Assembly (NCBI RefSeq): GCF_020360975.1
Contig: NW_025408668.1
Span: 7,874,001 to 7,938,000, forward strand
Length of the DNA: 64,000 nt
Source of the DNA: Hirsutella rhossiliensis
Taxonomy: Eukaryota; Ascomycota; Sordariomycetes; Hypocreales; Ophiocordycipitaceae
Direction: 5' to 3'
Positions 51,616-61,357 of the stretch are shown piece after piece (within the stretch, counting starts at the first letter, position 1; the number at the start of each line of letters is the position of its first letter). Under the pieces are notes generated by a model that was not told the origin of the DNA, made no database searches, and saw only the letters and a list, made by a program, of their open reading frames with translations. The translations under genes and the position numbers were made by a program.

Positions 51616-53175
51616 CTACCCTTCTTCTTCGCTAGTATAGCGGGAACTAATTAAGGCGCCCTTTCTACTATACTAAATACTTCTAGAAATACTAGAACCA
51701 CCCTATCCTCCGCTCTTTCCTTATCCTTTACGTTAAGACCTATCTTTATTAGTATAGTACTTACCTTAGCCTTAGTAAATAGTAAGGCGTATTACTACGA
51801 AGTATAGCCTATATCGCTATTAATAAAGCGGAGTTTTAACTAGGATTCCTAGGCCTAGTACTCTAGGCTTATATAGGCGATATCGAATAAGGGCGCGGGG
51901 TTAAGGCGAATAATAAGCTTATAGCGCTTATTAATTAGTATATCGTAGTCGGTACGCTTAACTTAGTATATCGTTAGGCGGTCGCTAATAAAAAGGTTAG
52001 ATAAAACTTATAATAGTAGACTTCTATATACTTATAGTCTTAAAGGACTTATAATAAGCTATCTTAGCGGCGTTAAAAGCCTTAGCTAAATACTATACCG
52101 TAATAGTAAAATAGTATTAATTAGCCTCCTTAAAAATAAGCACGCCCGCGTCTAAGCTATCGTCCTTAGTATCCTTATTACTAGTCTTTAGCTTATTAAG
52201 CTCGTATAGGTACTTAATAATAGCGACTATATTAGCCTAGTTACTAGATATAAAAGTAGCGGCCTTAAGAAGGATTAGCTTATTAATCGTAATATTTAAA
52301 GTTAAAAGGAAACTTACTTAGTTATAGGTCGCGGTATATCTATAATACTACTTATAGCGCGTTAAGGAAACCCCTAAGAAAATATAGCTAATTAAGAGCA
52401 CCTCGATAAGCTTAGGCTCGGTTATACTATACTCCTTAATAACTATCCTAAAATAATATATATACTAGAGCTTACGAGGGATAACCCTATAGGCCTTAAC
52501 TAAGTAGGCTTTAGCTTTAGATTAAGTATACTTCTTTATAGGAGCGCGACCGCCTTATACCGCTACCTAAGTACCCTTATCTCTAGCGCCGCCGTTCTTA
52601 GGTTCGTCGGTAAAAGGAGTTAGATCGTAGCTATCTCTATTATTACTATTATTATTATCTTAGCCCTTATTTAGCTAGGTATTAAAATAGTCTTAGCCCT
52701 TATTTAGCTAAGCCTCGTCGTTAATATTAGCCTACTTATTTTAAGGAGCGGCCTAGGCGATAATCTCCTATTAGCTAAAGCCGCCCTATTAAGATAAAGT
52801 AGCTAGGTTATTAGCACTTACCTAAGAGCGCCTAGGTATAATCTCCTCGCTAGTATTAATATCGCTAATAAGGGTAATAGACTTATAAGTTTCCTAGCCT
52901 ATAAAGGTAGGCTTATTAATAGCTAAAGTTAAGGTATTTAGCGGGGTAATAAGGGCACGACCCTCGCTAACGTTAGGTCTTAGACTAGAAGTCTCCTAAG
53001 ATTAAGATTCCCCTATACCTTTCTTAGCTTTCTTTATTAAAGGGGAACTAGCGTTATTATAAGACTTCTAGGCCGATTACTTATACTTTAAGGGTAAACC
53101 CGCCGCTACCTACTCCTATATATAGCGTAAGAAATCAGCGTTATAGTTCTTTATCTTCTTTAGCGTAGAAGGTAT
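51616..53175 (-). pseudogene. Antisense coding-like region in the chromovirus
   Basis: About 520 codons on the minus strand between the chromodomain and the 3' LTR, in a single frame. A RIPed Met (53173-53175) is followed by PSTLKKIKNYNADFLRYI. Further on come a Ser/Pro-rich part, a short tandem repeat LNKG-[W]-D, an Asn-rich stretch, a mixed hydrophobic and charged region, and a Gly/Ser/Arg-rich tail. In-frame stops are roughly 44, all TAA or TAG at positions compatible with Gln or Trp. Composition is protein-like, whereas the plus-strand frames there read as Leu/Ser/Ile-rich low-complexity strings. No domain was recognised. It may be an extra gene of this element or a captured host gene. 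Confidence 0.5.
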
Positions 53176-53556
53176 TATTATTAATAAATCGTCGATAAAA
53201 AGTAATATAAAAAGGTATAAGGGATTAATAAAAAAAGGTATAAAACTCTATAGTAATCGTAAGCGGAAGAGTTAAAGAAGAAAAGAAAATAAAAGAAGTA
53301 AGAGATATATATATACGCTCTTTATATTATAGTTACGTAGCCGATATATAGGCGATACTATAATAGTTACTTAGCGGCAACCGCTAGTATAATAACTATT
53401 AACGTTATAGAGCGTAGACTAACGTATACTTATATAGGTATATACGCGCGATATATAACCGAAACTACCTCTCTTCTTAACCGAATATATATAGTATAGC
53501 GAAAGTAATATATATTAAAGATATAGCCGAGATATTTATATAGGAGGGGAGATAAT

Positions 53557-53813
53557 TATAAGAGCGCTATTAAGAGGTATAAGCTAATAAAGCACTTAGG
53601 TACGTAGTACTAATATATTAGTAGGGTATTAGTAGGGAATTATACCTACCCCGCTTATATATTATAGACCTCTTACTACTCTAACTAAAGAGGAAAAATC
53701 CCTCTTCCTATAAGCTTTAGTCTTATAATAAGGAGAATATAATATATATAGCGTAGTACCTCTAGCTATCTCTACTACCTAACTAATCGTACTATAATAC
53801 GTATTCCCTTATA
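53557..53813 (+). repeat. Chromovirus 3' LTR
   Basis: Second LTR of the 46005-53813 element. It follows the purine-rich tract at about 53540-53555 and is followed by the GTTTA target duplication. Confidence 0.9.
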
Positions 53814-53818
53814 GTTTA

Positions 53819-55456
53819 CTTAAAAACCTCCCTTTTTTACCCCTTATTATTAATATTAATAAGGTTCGATTTCGATTAGTTCCTTAATTTTTCGATTAAT
53901 AGACTAAAAGGTTTATTAAGGGACTAGTTAGGCCGGTCTAACTAACGGGACCGGGGCCGGGCTTAGAGTAAGAGGCGGAGCTAAGGCTAAGCCTAAAGCA
54001 GCTATTAAAGATAGTATTAATACTTTTAAGGGAAGAGGAGCTAAAGGGGTAATAGCCGTAGTAGTAATAGCGGGAACTATAGTAATAAGGGCTATAGTAG
54101 CTATAGGGGTAGTAGGTCGAGCCGTTTAAGTTAAGTACTAGCTATAAAGGAATAATTCTACTTACTATTATACTTTAGTAGCCTCTTTATTTAGTTCCTA
54201 GCTAGCCTCTTAAAAGATAGTTAAGTAACCGTTACTAATAAGTTTTATTAGTAGAGATATATCCTATAGCTACTAGCTAGAAAGAGCTTTTATAAGGAAG
54301 TATTAGTTAGCTTCCTTAAGGATTTCTTCTTACTTAGCTAGCTATAAAGAAGCTAGTAAGTTCTTAGTAAAAAGGGCTCCTAAGTATACTATATTAGTCT
54401 TCTTAATACGGTTAGTTATATAGCCCCTTAAGAGAGCTATTAAGGTCTTAAGCTTTAAAAGCTACTACTTAAGAGTCTCTTCCTTTTAAAGAGAGATTAG
54501 CTTTATAGTACTAACGGATTCCGTTATTACTATATAAGTAGTAGTTAATAGCTTTATCTCGTAAAGGTATTCCTTTTAATAACTCTTATAGTTACCTAAG
54601 GTAGTAGAAAAAGCTTTTTAATATATAGAGGTTAGCTTAGAGAAGAGGGAAGCTCCCTTTATAAATTCTATTGCCTTAGGATAAAGAGGGGGCTTAAGAG
54701 GGTCTTACTTATTAAAGAAGACTAAATTATAAATAGTTCTATCTATACGAGCCTATAGCTCCTTTACTTACTTATCTTAATCTTAGGGCTTTATAAGAAT
54801 CGTCTTATAGACTATAAGGGCGGTAAAGGAGTCGTTTTTTAATATCGTTATAAAAGAAGGGGTAGAAAGGTTAGTTAAAAATTAGCTTTTTTAGTAAGAA
54901 GGGTAAAAGGATATAAGAAAGGTGCCTTTTATAGTAGCTAAAAGGTATAGGAATTCTATTCCTCTTAGGCTTATAACTCTTATATAAAGAGATATAAGAA
55001 GTATATAAAAATATATAAAGGTAAAATTAAAAGTAAAGGGTTAAATAGGTAGGGCAGAGATATATAATTCTTATAAGGGTAGTAATTATAGTAAGGGAAT
55101 AATTATTATATTACCTTAATTATCCTTATTTTCCTTATCTAACGCCCCTTTTTATACCTATCTAGTATCTTAATTAATAAGGAAGATCCTATTTAAAGAA
55201 GCTATTAATATCCTTTTAACTACTAAGCCTTTTACTAGTTTTTCCCCTCCTTTCTAGCTATTACTAGTATATCCGTTTTATCTTTTACTACCTTTATAAG
55301 AAGCTATTACTACTTTTACTTCCCTTCTTACCCCTACCCTTTTCTTTATACCTCCTTTTAGCTCCTTCCTTAAAACCTATTTTTTAGCTTCCTAGGTCCC
55401 TTATACTAAGGGATATCTCTAAGAACTATAAAATTAAGCTATACTTCGTAATAATA
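53819..55456 (-). mobile_element. RIPed Copia copy C, 5' part with LTR
   Basis: Continuation of copy C beyond the chromovirus: the start of gag (minus strand) and the 5' LTR at about 54978-55455, which matches the LTRs of Copia B in reverse. The element ends where the MULE palindrome begins. Confidence 0.75.
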
Positions 55457-57239
55457 TCTTAATATACTAAGGGTAGGTCTATAATATACCTTAAACCTTA
55501 TTTTTATTAGATAGGTTAAATTAAACGTAATAAGGAAGGCTTATATTCTATAAATACCTAATAAACGTTTAGGTAGCTATCTTACTATTTAAAGCTTCTA
55601 AATAAAGCTTTTAACGATCTTTATAGACGATTTATAGTTAGAAGTTAATAGTAGCAGGCTTTATATCTTAAAGGATACTAGAAAGCTCTTAGGCTAGGAG
55701 GGCTTTATACTTAGATAGGTATCTCTTAAGGTCTTACTAAGTTTTAGTTTAATAGCGATAAATATTATATACTAATAAATTAAGGGATAGCCTATAATTA
55801 TAAGAAGGCTTAGTAACTTAAAAATCCTACTTTTATAGACCTTTATTAAAGGAAGCTATAATATTAAGATAAAAGGGATAGTCTAGCTTTAAAGTAAAAG
55901 TCTAGTATAGCCTTATACTTAAGGAAGCCTACTATAGGCTATAATTATATATAAAATAGACTCGCGATATAAAGGAGGCCCTATTAATATCTCGCTTATA
56001 TAAGCTTAACCGTTTAATAATAGCGGTACTATTATTATAAAGAAACCCTTAAATAAAGCTATATATTATATCGTAGGAATTAAAGCTTAGTAATAGCGGT
56101 AAGTAATTAATTATACTATCTTAAGTATTAAGGATAGTAGCGTTAGCGACTATAGCGTTAGCGGCGTTAGCGGTATCGGCGATAAGGGCATTATTAGCGT
56201 TAAGAAGGTTAAGAAGAAGGTCTATTATAGTAATTAAGATAGCTTTAAATTTAAAGTAAAGCTATTTATATAACGCCCTTTTACTATTAATATAATAGAC
56301 CTATTTTTTTGGTATATATACCTACTAGCCCGCCTTACTTAAAGTACTACGCCTAGCCTAGTAAGTATCTATATCTTTTAAATGCCCTTATCTATATATA
56401 TATATATTACGCCTACCTATACCTACTTACTTATTTATATATATAAATTTAAAGCTATTTTAATTACTATAATAGACCTTCTTCTTAACCTTTTTAATAC
56501 TAATAACGCTTTTATTACTAACGCCGCTAATACTATAGTCGCTAACGCTATTATCCTTAACGCTTAAGATAGTATAATTAATTACTTACTACTATTACCG
56601 GGCTTAATTCTTATAATATAGTATATAGCTTTATTTAAGGGTTTCTTTATAATAATAGTACTACTATTATTAAACGGTTAAGCTTATATAAGCAAGATAT
56701 TAATAGGGCCTCCCTTATATCGCGAGTTTATTTTATATATAATCGTAGCCTATAGCGGGCTTCCTTAAATATAGGGCTATACTAGACTTTTACTTAAAAG
56801 CTAGATTATCCCTTTTACCTTAATATTATAGCTTCCTTTAATAAAGGTCTATAAATATAGGATTTTTAAGTTACTAAGCCTTTATATAATTATAGGCCGT
56901 CCCTTAATTTATTAGTATATAATATTTATTGCTATTAAACTAAAACCTAGTAAGACCTTAAGAGATACTTATTTAAGTATAAAGCCCTCCTAGCCTAAGA
57001 GCTTTCTAGTATCCTTTAAAATATAGAGCCTATTACCGCTAACTTCTAACTATAAGACGTTTATAATAATCGTTAAAAGCTTTATTTAAAAGCTTTAGAT
57101 AGTAAGATAGCTACCTAAACGGTTATTAAGTATTTATAGTATAAGGGCCTTCTTTATTACGTTTAATTTAACCTATTTAATAAAAATAAGGTTTAAGGTA
57201 TATTATAAACCTACCCTTAGTATATTAAGATATAAAAGC
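55457..57239. repeat. Large palindrome: head-to-head MULE 5' halves
   Basis: Left arm 55457-56252 is the reverse complement of the right arm 56447-57239, with small differences. The 194-bp spacer (56253-56446) is one unit of the MULE terminal repeat. The arms hold the upstream part of a MULE gene, so this is an inverted duplication of a MULE 5' half, the left one truncated by the Copia C LTR. Both arms are fully RIPed. Confidence 0.8.
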
Positions 57240-58480
57240 GGTTTCTAGAGGTTCTTAGTCCTAATAATATATATAAAACTAACTACTTTAAACTCTTCCT
57301 TTTTTAGGTTACTAGCGTTATTAATTAAAAATCCCTTCCTAACTTTACCTTTAAACTTATTAATATAGAAAGGGAAGAGGGCTATTAATAGCTCTTAGAA
57401 TCCCTTAACGATCTTTATATTAAGGTTAAGGTAAAAGAGCTTAGTATTATAGTTATTAATAAAGAAGCTATATTAAAGAAAGCTCTTTTAAGTATCTTCC
57501 CTTATATATAGTAATAGCTATATATCTTTTATACTAATAGTAATATTTAAGTATAAATCTAGTCTTACTAGAAAGATACTATAAATCCTAATAGTAACGA
57601 AAATCCTTTAGATCTTAAAATACCTTTAAAGGCTAAGGTAATCCTTACCTAAGAGGCTATAGCTAATAAGGTAAATAATAGCGTTAAATTAGGGCTTAAC
57701 CTTAATAGGGATCTTAACTATAATCGTAAGGGTATATTACTTACTTAATAGTATATTATCTTTATATATATAAAGGCGGATTTCTTTAAGTTATAGCAGC
57801 GGCTTAATAAAGTCTTTAAATAATACTAAGGCTATATTATAACTTATATCTTAAATAAGTATATACCCTTATAAAAGTAGTAGGCTTAGTACTATATTTA
57901 CTACTATTATAACTTTAGTTAATAGGTTAATAGCTTAGTTAAGACTACCTATAAGGATATAAAGTTATATTTACTTATAAGTATAGCTAACCTCTTATAC
58001 CTTTATAATACCCTTATTTAAATAATTAAAAATAAGGAAATCTTATACTTATAAATAGCCTTATAGTAAGTAATATAATAATAGCGTCTCTTCCTTAGCT
58101 AATAGTAGCTTAAAGATATTAACGTTATAGTTATATATTAAGTAGTTAACCTTCTTACTATATAGTTCTAGCTTATTATAGCCGTAATACCTTTATCTAT
58201 ATAAGAGTTAACGCTATTATAGCCTTATAATAAGAACTTTATATATTAATTTAAGCTACCTTACGCTTATATTATCCTTAAATACTTCTAAGCTAGCTTA
58301 ATACTTAATAAGGCTAATATTCTTCTACGATAGTAACTTAAAAAGCTATTAGAAATACCCCCTCCCCTTTTTAATAGGTTTCTTATTAATTCCTATTACT
58401 AGGACTTTAATAAGCTATTACTTTAAATCTATTATCCTAATATTATTATAGTTATATAAGGCCGGCCCTATAACGTAAAG
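57230..58480 (+). pseudogene. MULE transposase, RIPed
   Basis: The catalytic domain reads, allowing RIP, in the order expected of fungal MULEs. First comes an Asp-to-Asn site before YKTNYFKL (about 57255-57285). Next is a segment ending LLESLNDLYIKVKV (57385-57435), then the second acidic position in IVINKEA, then the block with LYIFHTN where MULEs have LC-x-FH-x-N (about 57505-57540). Near 58225-58265 is a SWIM-like tail, FIYQFKLPYAYIILKYF, with Cys and His converted to Tyr. Stops are TAA/TAG only. The enzyme would cut and move the MULE; this copy cannot. Confidence 0.72.
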
Positions 58481-58908
58481 TTACCTATACCTAGCTCGCT
58501 CGTAGCCGGGGTATCCTAAGTTATAACGGCGGCGGCTACTACGCTAGTAGAAGCAATAGTAGCGGCGATAGCGACGGCGGCCGCGACGGCCGCGATAGCC
58601 GCGGCGGCAGACGCCGCAGCGGCAATAGCGGCGATAAGGGTATCACGGCGGCTGCCTAATTCGAGGGGTAGCTCGAGGCGCCTTAACGTAAGCATACGAC
58701 GGCACCGGGGCTAAGATAAGATCGACGAGCTAAGCTAGAGCCCTCGGTCCCTCGTAGCGTCCTAACAACGATTGCCCGCCCGAGGAAATACTAAGGGAAG
58801 GGGATCAAGAGGAGGACATAGCCGGAGGGGCATGCCTATAGCCTCGTCGCAGCCGGCGGCATCGTCGGGCGTTAGAGGGATCGTTGAGTGGCAAGCCATT
58901 GAGTAGGT

Positions 58909-58975
58909 GCCGCCGCCGCCGCCGCCGCCGGCCACATAGCTATGAGGGCAGCGGCGGCGGCAGCGGCGGCAGCTG
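58909..58975. repeat. GCC/GGC trinucleotide inverted repeat (hairpin)
   Basis: An uninterrupted GCC run (58909-58931) faces a GGC-rich run (about 58950-58972) across a ~20-nt loop, giving a potential GC-only stem over 20 bp long. The Ala-rich frame starting at 58942 is a translation of this repeat, not a gene. Confidence 0.8.
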
Positions 58976-59144
58976 CAGCCGGGTCAATTAGTGGGCTATT
59001 GCAATATCAACTTAAGGCTAGAAATGCGTTATTTAAGCGAATTAAGCGGACGCGTTGTGCGGCCGTAGCTGCGCCGGTGGAAGGGGCGCAAAGTACGTGT
59101 GTGTGTATAGACGAGGGCATTTAGAAGGTACGGGTACTTGCTAG

Positions 59145-59445
59145 GGCGGACGCGGTATAAGTAGTACGGGGGCCTGGCGCGGGTACGTATTTAAAAAATA
59201 GGTCTATTATACTAATAGTAAAAGGGCGTTGTATAAATAGCTTTACTCTAAATTTATATGTATAGATAAGTGGGTAGGTGTAGGTGGGCGCAATGTGTGT
59301 GTGGACGAGGGCATTTAAAAGATACGGATACTTGCTAGGCCGGGCGCGGTACTTTAGGTGGGGCGGGCTGGCGGGTGTACGTACCGAAAAAATAGGTCTG
59401 TTGTATGAATAGTAAAAGGACGTTGTATAGATAGCTTTACTCTTT
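59145..59445 (-). repeat. Right MULE TIR, tandem dimer, not RIPed
   Basis: Two ~180-195 bp units in tandem, both the reverse complement of the unit at 56253-56446. Each unit contains ACGCCCTTTTACTATT-like and TATCTTTTAAATGCCC-like stretches (read on the minus strand). They differ mainly by RIP-independent changes. Terminal repeats made of subrepeats are common in MULEs. The partly overlapping 123-codon minus frame here is not a gene. Confidence 0.7.
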
Positions 59446-59480
59446 AATAATTGGCCGAATAGCGCCACTGACCAGGGCCC

Positions 59481-59605
59481 CGGCCAGGCCATTGTCCAGG
59501 GGCCTCAGGGCCTTGAACCTCGCTAAAACCCACACGACCGTAAATTCGCTTTCCCCACCAACACACCTTCACCCACGAGACGAATCCACAACGAGCTAGT
59601 TAGTT
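59481..59605 (+). promoter_or_regulatory. Putative hAT 5' end and leader
   Basis: Starts CAGGGCCCCGGCCAGGCC, resembling the CAGGG-type termini of hAT transposons, 125 bp ahead of the transposase ATG. Just upstream, ATAGCGCCACTG (59458-59470 region) has the form of the outward end of another hAT-like TIR. No target duplication could be verified. Confidence 0.4.
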
Positions 59606-60097
59606 ATGGATTCTGAGAGTGTGTTATCCTTCTTCGATTCTGAATCCATTTTGTCGGACGCTTCGACGTCTAGGTCTCGCAATACACGAGGCAAAGCCGC
59701 CATTGCAACCTGGAAGCATGCTCGTATGGCAGCAGAAGGAGAGGAAGAGTTTAAGGGACGGAATCGCCTTCTCTATTGCCGTCATTGTCCCCAGAAGAAC
59801 CCGTATAGCACTTCAGTTACCACCAACTTTCGCAAACATCTTGAGCGTAAGCACGAAATTCGGGTAGTGGCAGATTTGACTCCGCTTCAATCGTCCGTCT
59901 TTGAGGGGTTTGAGCAACTCTACCAGCAAGCACAGGACTTGGGCCGTACAACGGAGATTGAGTCGGAGGTCTTCAAACGCTACCTCGACCAAGACAAAAT
60001 CAGCAAAGCGTTAGCATGGCTGATCGTCGCACGAAACCTTCCTTACAGCTGGTTGGCCGCTGCAGGCGGAAGGGGGGTTCTAGGGGGTCCCCCTTAA
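59606..60097 (+). pseudogene. hAT transposase, N-terminal fragment with BED finger
   Basis: A 163-codon frame at normal base composition. Residues 1-50 are Ser-rich then basic. A BED-type zinc finger follows, with Cys58, Cys61, His78 and His83. Residues 135-150 (ALAWLIVARNLPYSWL) match the conserved block that follows the finger in fungal Restless-type hAT transposases. Homology ends there: the last 13 residues are Gly-rich and come from an unrelated G/C-run sequence, and the frame stops at 60097. The RNase H-like catalytic domain and dimerisation domain, normally several hundred residues, are missing. It might bind hAT ends without catalysing, but expression is unknown. Confidence 0.75.
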
Positions 60098-60349
60098 GAA
60101 AGTCGAATGTAGGTATACGATATTCACCCTTCGGGCTGGATATTCAGCCGTTAAGCCCCTTGAATTGGCAACTTAACGGGTGTTCGAAGTATTTTACTGT
60201 ATCATCCCATTCATGTAGCTAAGCTGTAACTGAAGAAGGGGCGACTTGTTCAAGAATGACCAGTTGTCATGCAATTACGAGGAAGAAAGGGTACGCCCGA
60301 GTTTCTCTGTTGTCCACGCCTATTTCTCGTTGATGCATTAGTGCGGACG
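60056..60349. other. Non-coding segment after the truncated hAT gene
   Basis: Begins with a G/C-run sequence containing the perfect palindrome AGGGGGTCCCCCT (within 60070-60100), followed by about 100 bp with a possible stem around TTCGGGCTGGATATTCAGCC. No gene seen. It may be the end of another inserted element. The 3' untranslated region of the GT32 gene must lie in its last part. Confidence 0.4.
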
Positions 60350-61357
60350 TTAGTTTGTGTCATCTTGAATTGGCTCTCTCCCGGTGTCGTCTTGACTCGG
60401 CTTTCTCCATGAACCACCAAACCGATGTCTGAGGAGTGCCGACTTTGAGACTGTGTCGCCATGCGTGCTGTTGGAATGCAACTGCCCCGTGCCGAAGCCG
60501 TCTATCGGGAGGACCAGGATGTCTCCAATAAGCCTTGGCTCTTGAAGGTCGCTGAGATTTCGCAGAGAGACAAAGTCGGGCTCAAACGAACGGAATTGCT
60601 CGAATACTACATCCGTCCACGCGATAGGGCCTGTGGTTTCTAAGACATATGGTGGTGTGATGCTGAGGTGGGCAATATCGTTCCCCTGTTTTGTGGCCAT
60701 GTCACGGACCGCTCTAATTATACTCTTCGCCATAAGGTAAAACAAGGGATGTCGGGCGGCCGCCGCGATTGTCCACTGACAAATTTGTAGGTCAAGATGA
60801 ACCTCACCCCAGTTGGGCCCGTCGAGGCGATCGAACTCTATACCGACAATGACGCGGGTTTTGCTTCTGAACTGTGGTGGTATCCAGGAGTCAATTGGAT
60901 GCAATGCCTCGGTGTCGATGTCGGTGTAGACGCCTCCTTCAGCTGCCAGGACAAGATAGCGAAGCAGGTCAGATTTCATGCCGGAGCTCTGAAGCTGGTT
61001 ATAGACCTGGACCTCGTCCCCATCCGTTCCAAAATAGCGACTAATGAGGGCCTCGCCCTCGGCCGCCCCGAGCAAGCGGTATTCATAGCCGCGGTTGAGC
61101 GCCAGCCATGAGGCAGTGTCGGATAAGTCCCTAGGAGTTGGCTGTCTGAAGAAAATCTGCCAAATCTTTTGCGGGATAAGGGTATCTGAGCCTTGTTGCG
61201 TCGACGTCTTGGGAGATGAAAATCGCGGCCGCCAGAGAGGCTGCTGGGCTAGAGATTGTCGGGCGGAGCTGAGATCGTGGGGCAGCAAGAAGTAGCCCCA
61301 GATGAAGAAGATGGCAAACAACAAGGCGCAAGGCAAAATTCTTGAGTATCGTTTCAT
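60350..61357 (-). CDS. GT32 alpha-1,6-mannosyltransferase-like protein (Och1 family)
   Basis: Intact 335-residue single-exon frame. Residues 1-6 are basic and 7-26 form one membrane segment, so this is a type II membrane protein expected in the Golgi. A Pro/Ser/Arg-rich stem follows to about residue 58. The GT32 fold begins at IPQKIWQ (61-67). It then has SDLLRYLVLAAEGGVYTDID with the metal/sugar-nucleotide DxD motif Asp146-Ile-Asp148, and the C-terminal HRFGGSWR box (about 311-318), both typical of Och1-like enzymes. Such proteins use GDP-mannose to extend N-glycans or glycolipid heads; the exact acceptor cannot be told from sequence. The last 17 residues contain a short QDDT repeat. Length is somewhat shorter than yeast Och1 but usual for filamentous-fungal paralogues. 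No RIP is visible. The start Met is directly before the membrane segment, supporting it. Confidence 0.9.
   Translation of the reverse strand: MKRYSRILPCALLFAIFFIWGYFLLPHDLSSARQSLAQQPLWRPRFSSPKTSTQQGSDTLIPQKIWQIFFRQPTPRDLSDTASWLALNRGYEYRLLGAAEGEALISRYFGTDGDEVQVYNQLQSSGMKSDLLRYLVLAAEGGVYTDIDTEALHPIDSWIPPQFRSKTRVIVGIEFDRLDGPNWGEVHLDLQICQWTIAAAARHPLFYLMAKSIIRAVRDMATKQGNDIAHLSITPPYVLETTGPIAWTDVVFEQFRSFEPDFVSLRNLSDLQEPRLIGDILVLPIDGFGTGQLHSNSTHGDTVSKSALLRHRFGGSWRKPSQDDTGREPIQDDTN

Larger units (their letters stand above)
46005..53813 (+). mobile_element. Ty3/Gypsy chromovirus, complete, RIPed
   Basis: A 7.8-kb LTR retrotransposon inserted into Copia C. The target duplication is GTCTA (46000-46004) and GTTTA (53814-53818), identical apart from one RIP change. 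LTRs are 257 bp each, with termini TATAAG...CTTATA corresponding to TG...CA. The polypurine tract AGGAGGGGAGAT precedes the 3' LTR. Internal order is gag, reverse transcriptase, RNase H, integrase, chromodomain, which is the Ty3/Gypsy arrangement. A 2-kb region after the chromodomain carries an antisense coding-like frame. Confidence 0.9.
56253..59445 (+). mobile_element. Mutator-like (MULE) transposon, 5' part RIPed
   Basis: The left terminal repeat unit at 56253-56446 is the RIPed reverse complement of units at the right end (59145-59445). The interior contains a MULE transposase on the plus strand and then a GC-rich 3' region. The left end is part of the palindrome. RIP is saturated up to about 58490 and fades out by about 58750, while the right TIR is unmutated. 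Confidence 0.75.

Noticed and set aside
56382..56567. 61-codon ORF in RIPed DNA
   Set aside because: It spans the centre of the MULE palindrome; composition is Ile/Thr/Asn low-complexity, consistent with chance.
58942..59124. 60-codon Ala-rich ORF
   Set aside because: It is a translation of the GGC trinucleotide repeat and continues into the MULE terminal repeat; no gene features.
60461..61295. Plus-strand ORFs opposite the GT32 gene
   Set aside because: They lie antisense to a well-supported gene and lack any recognisable domain.
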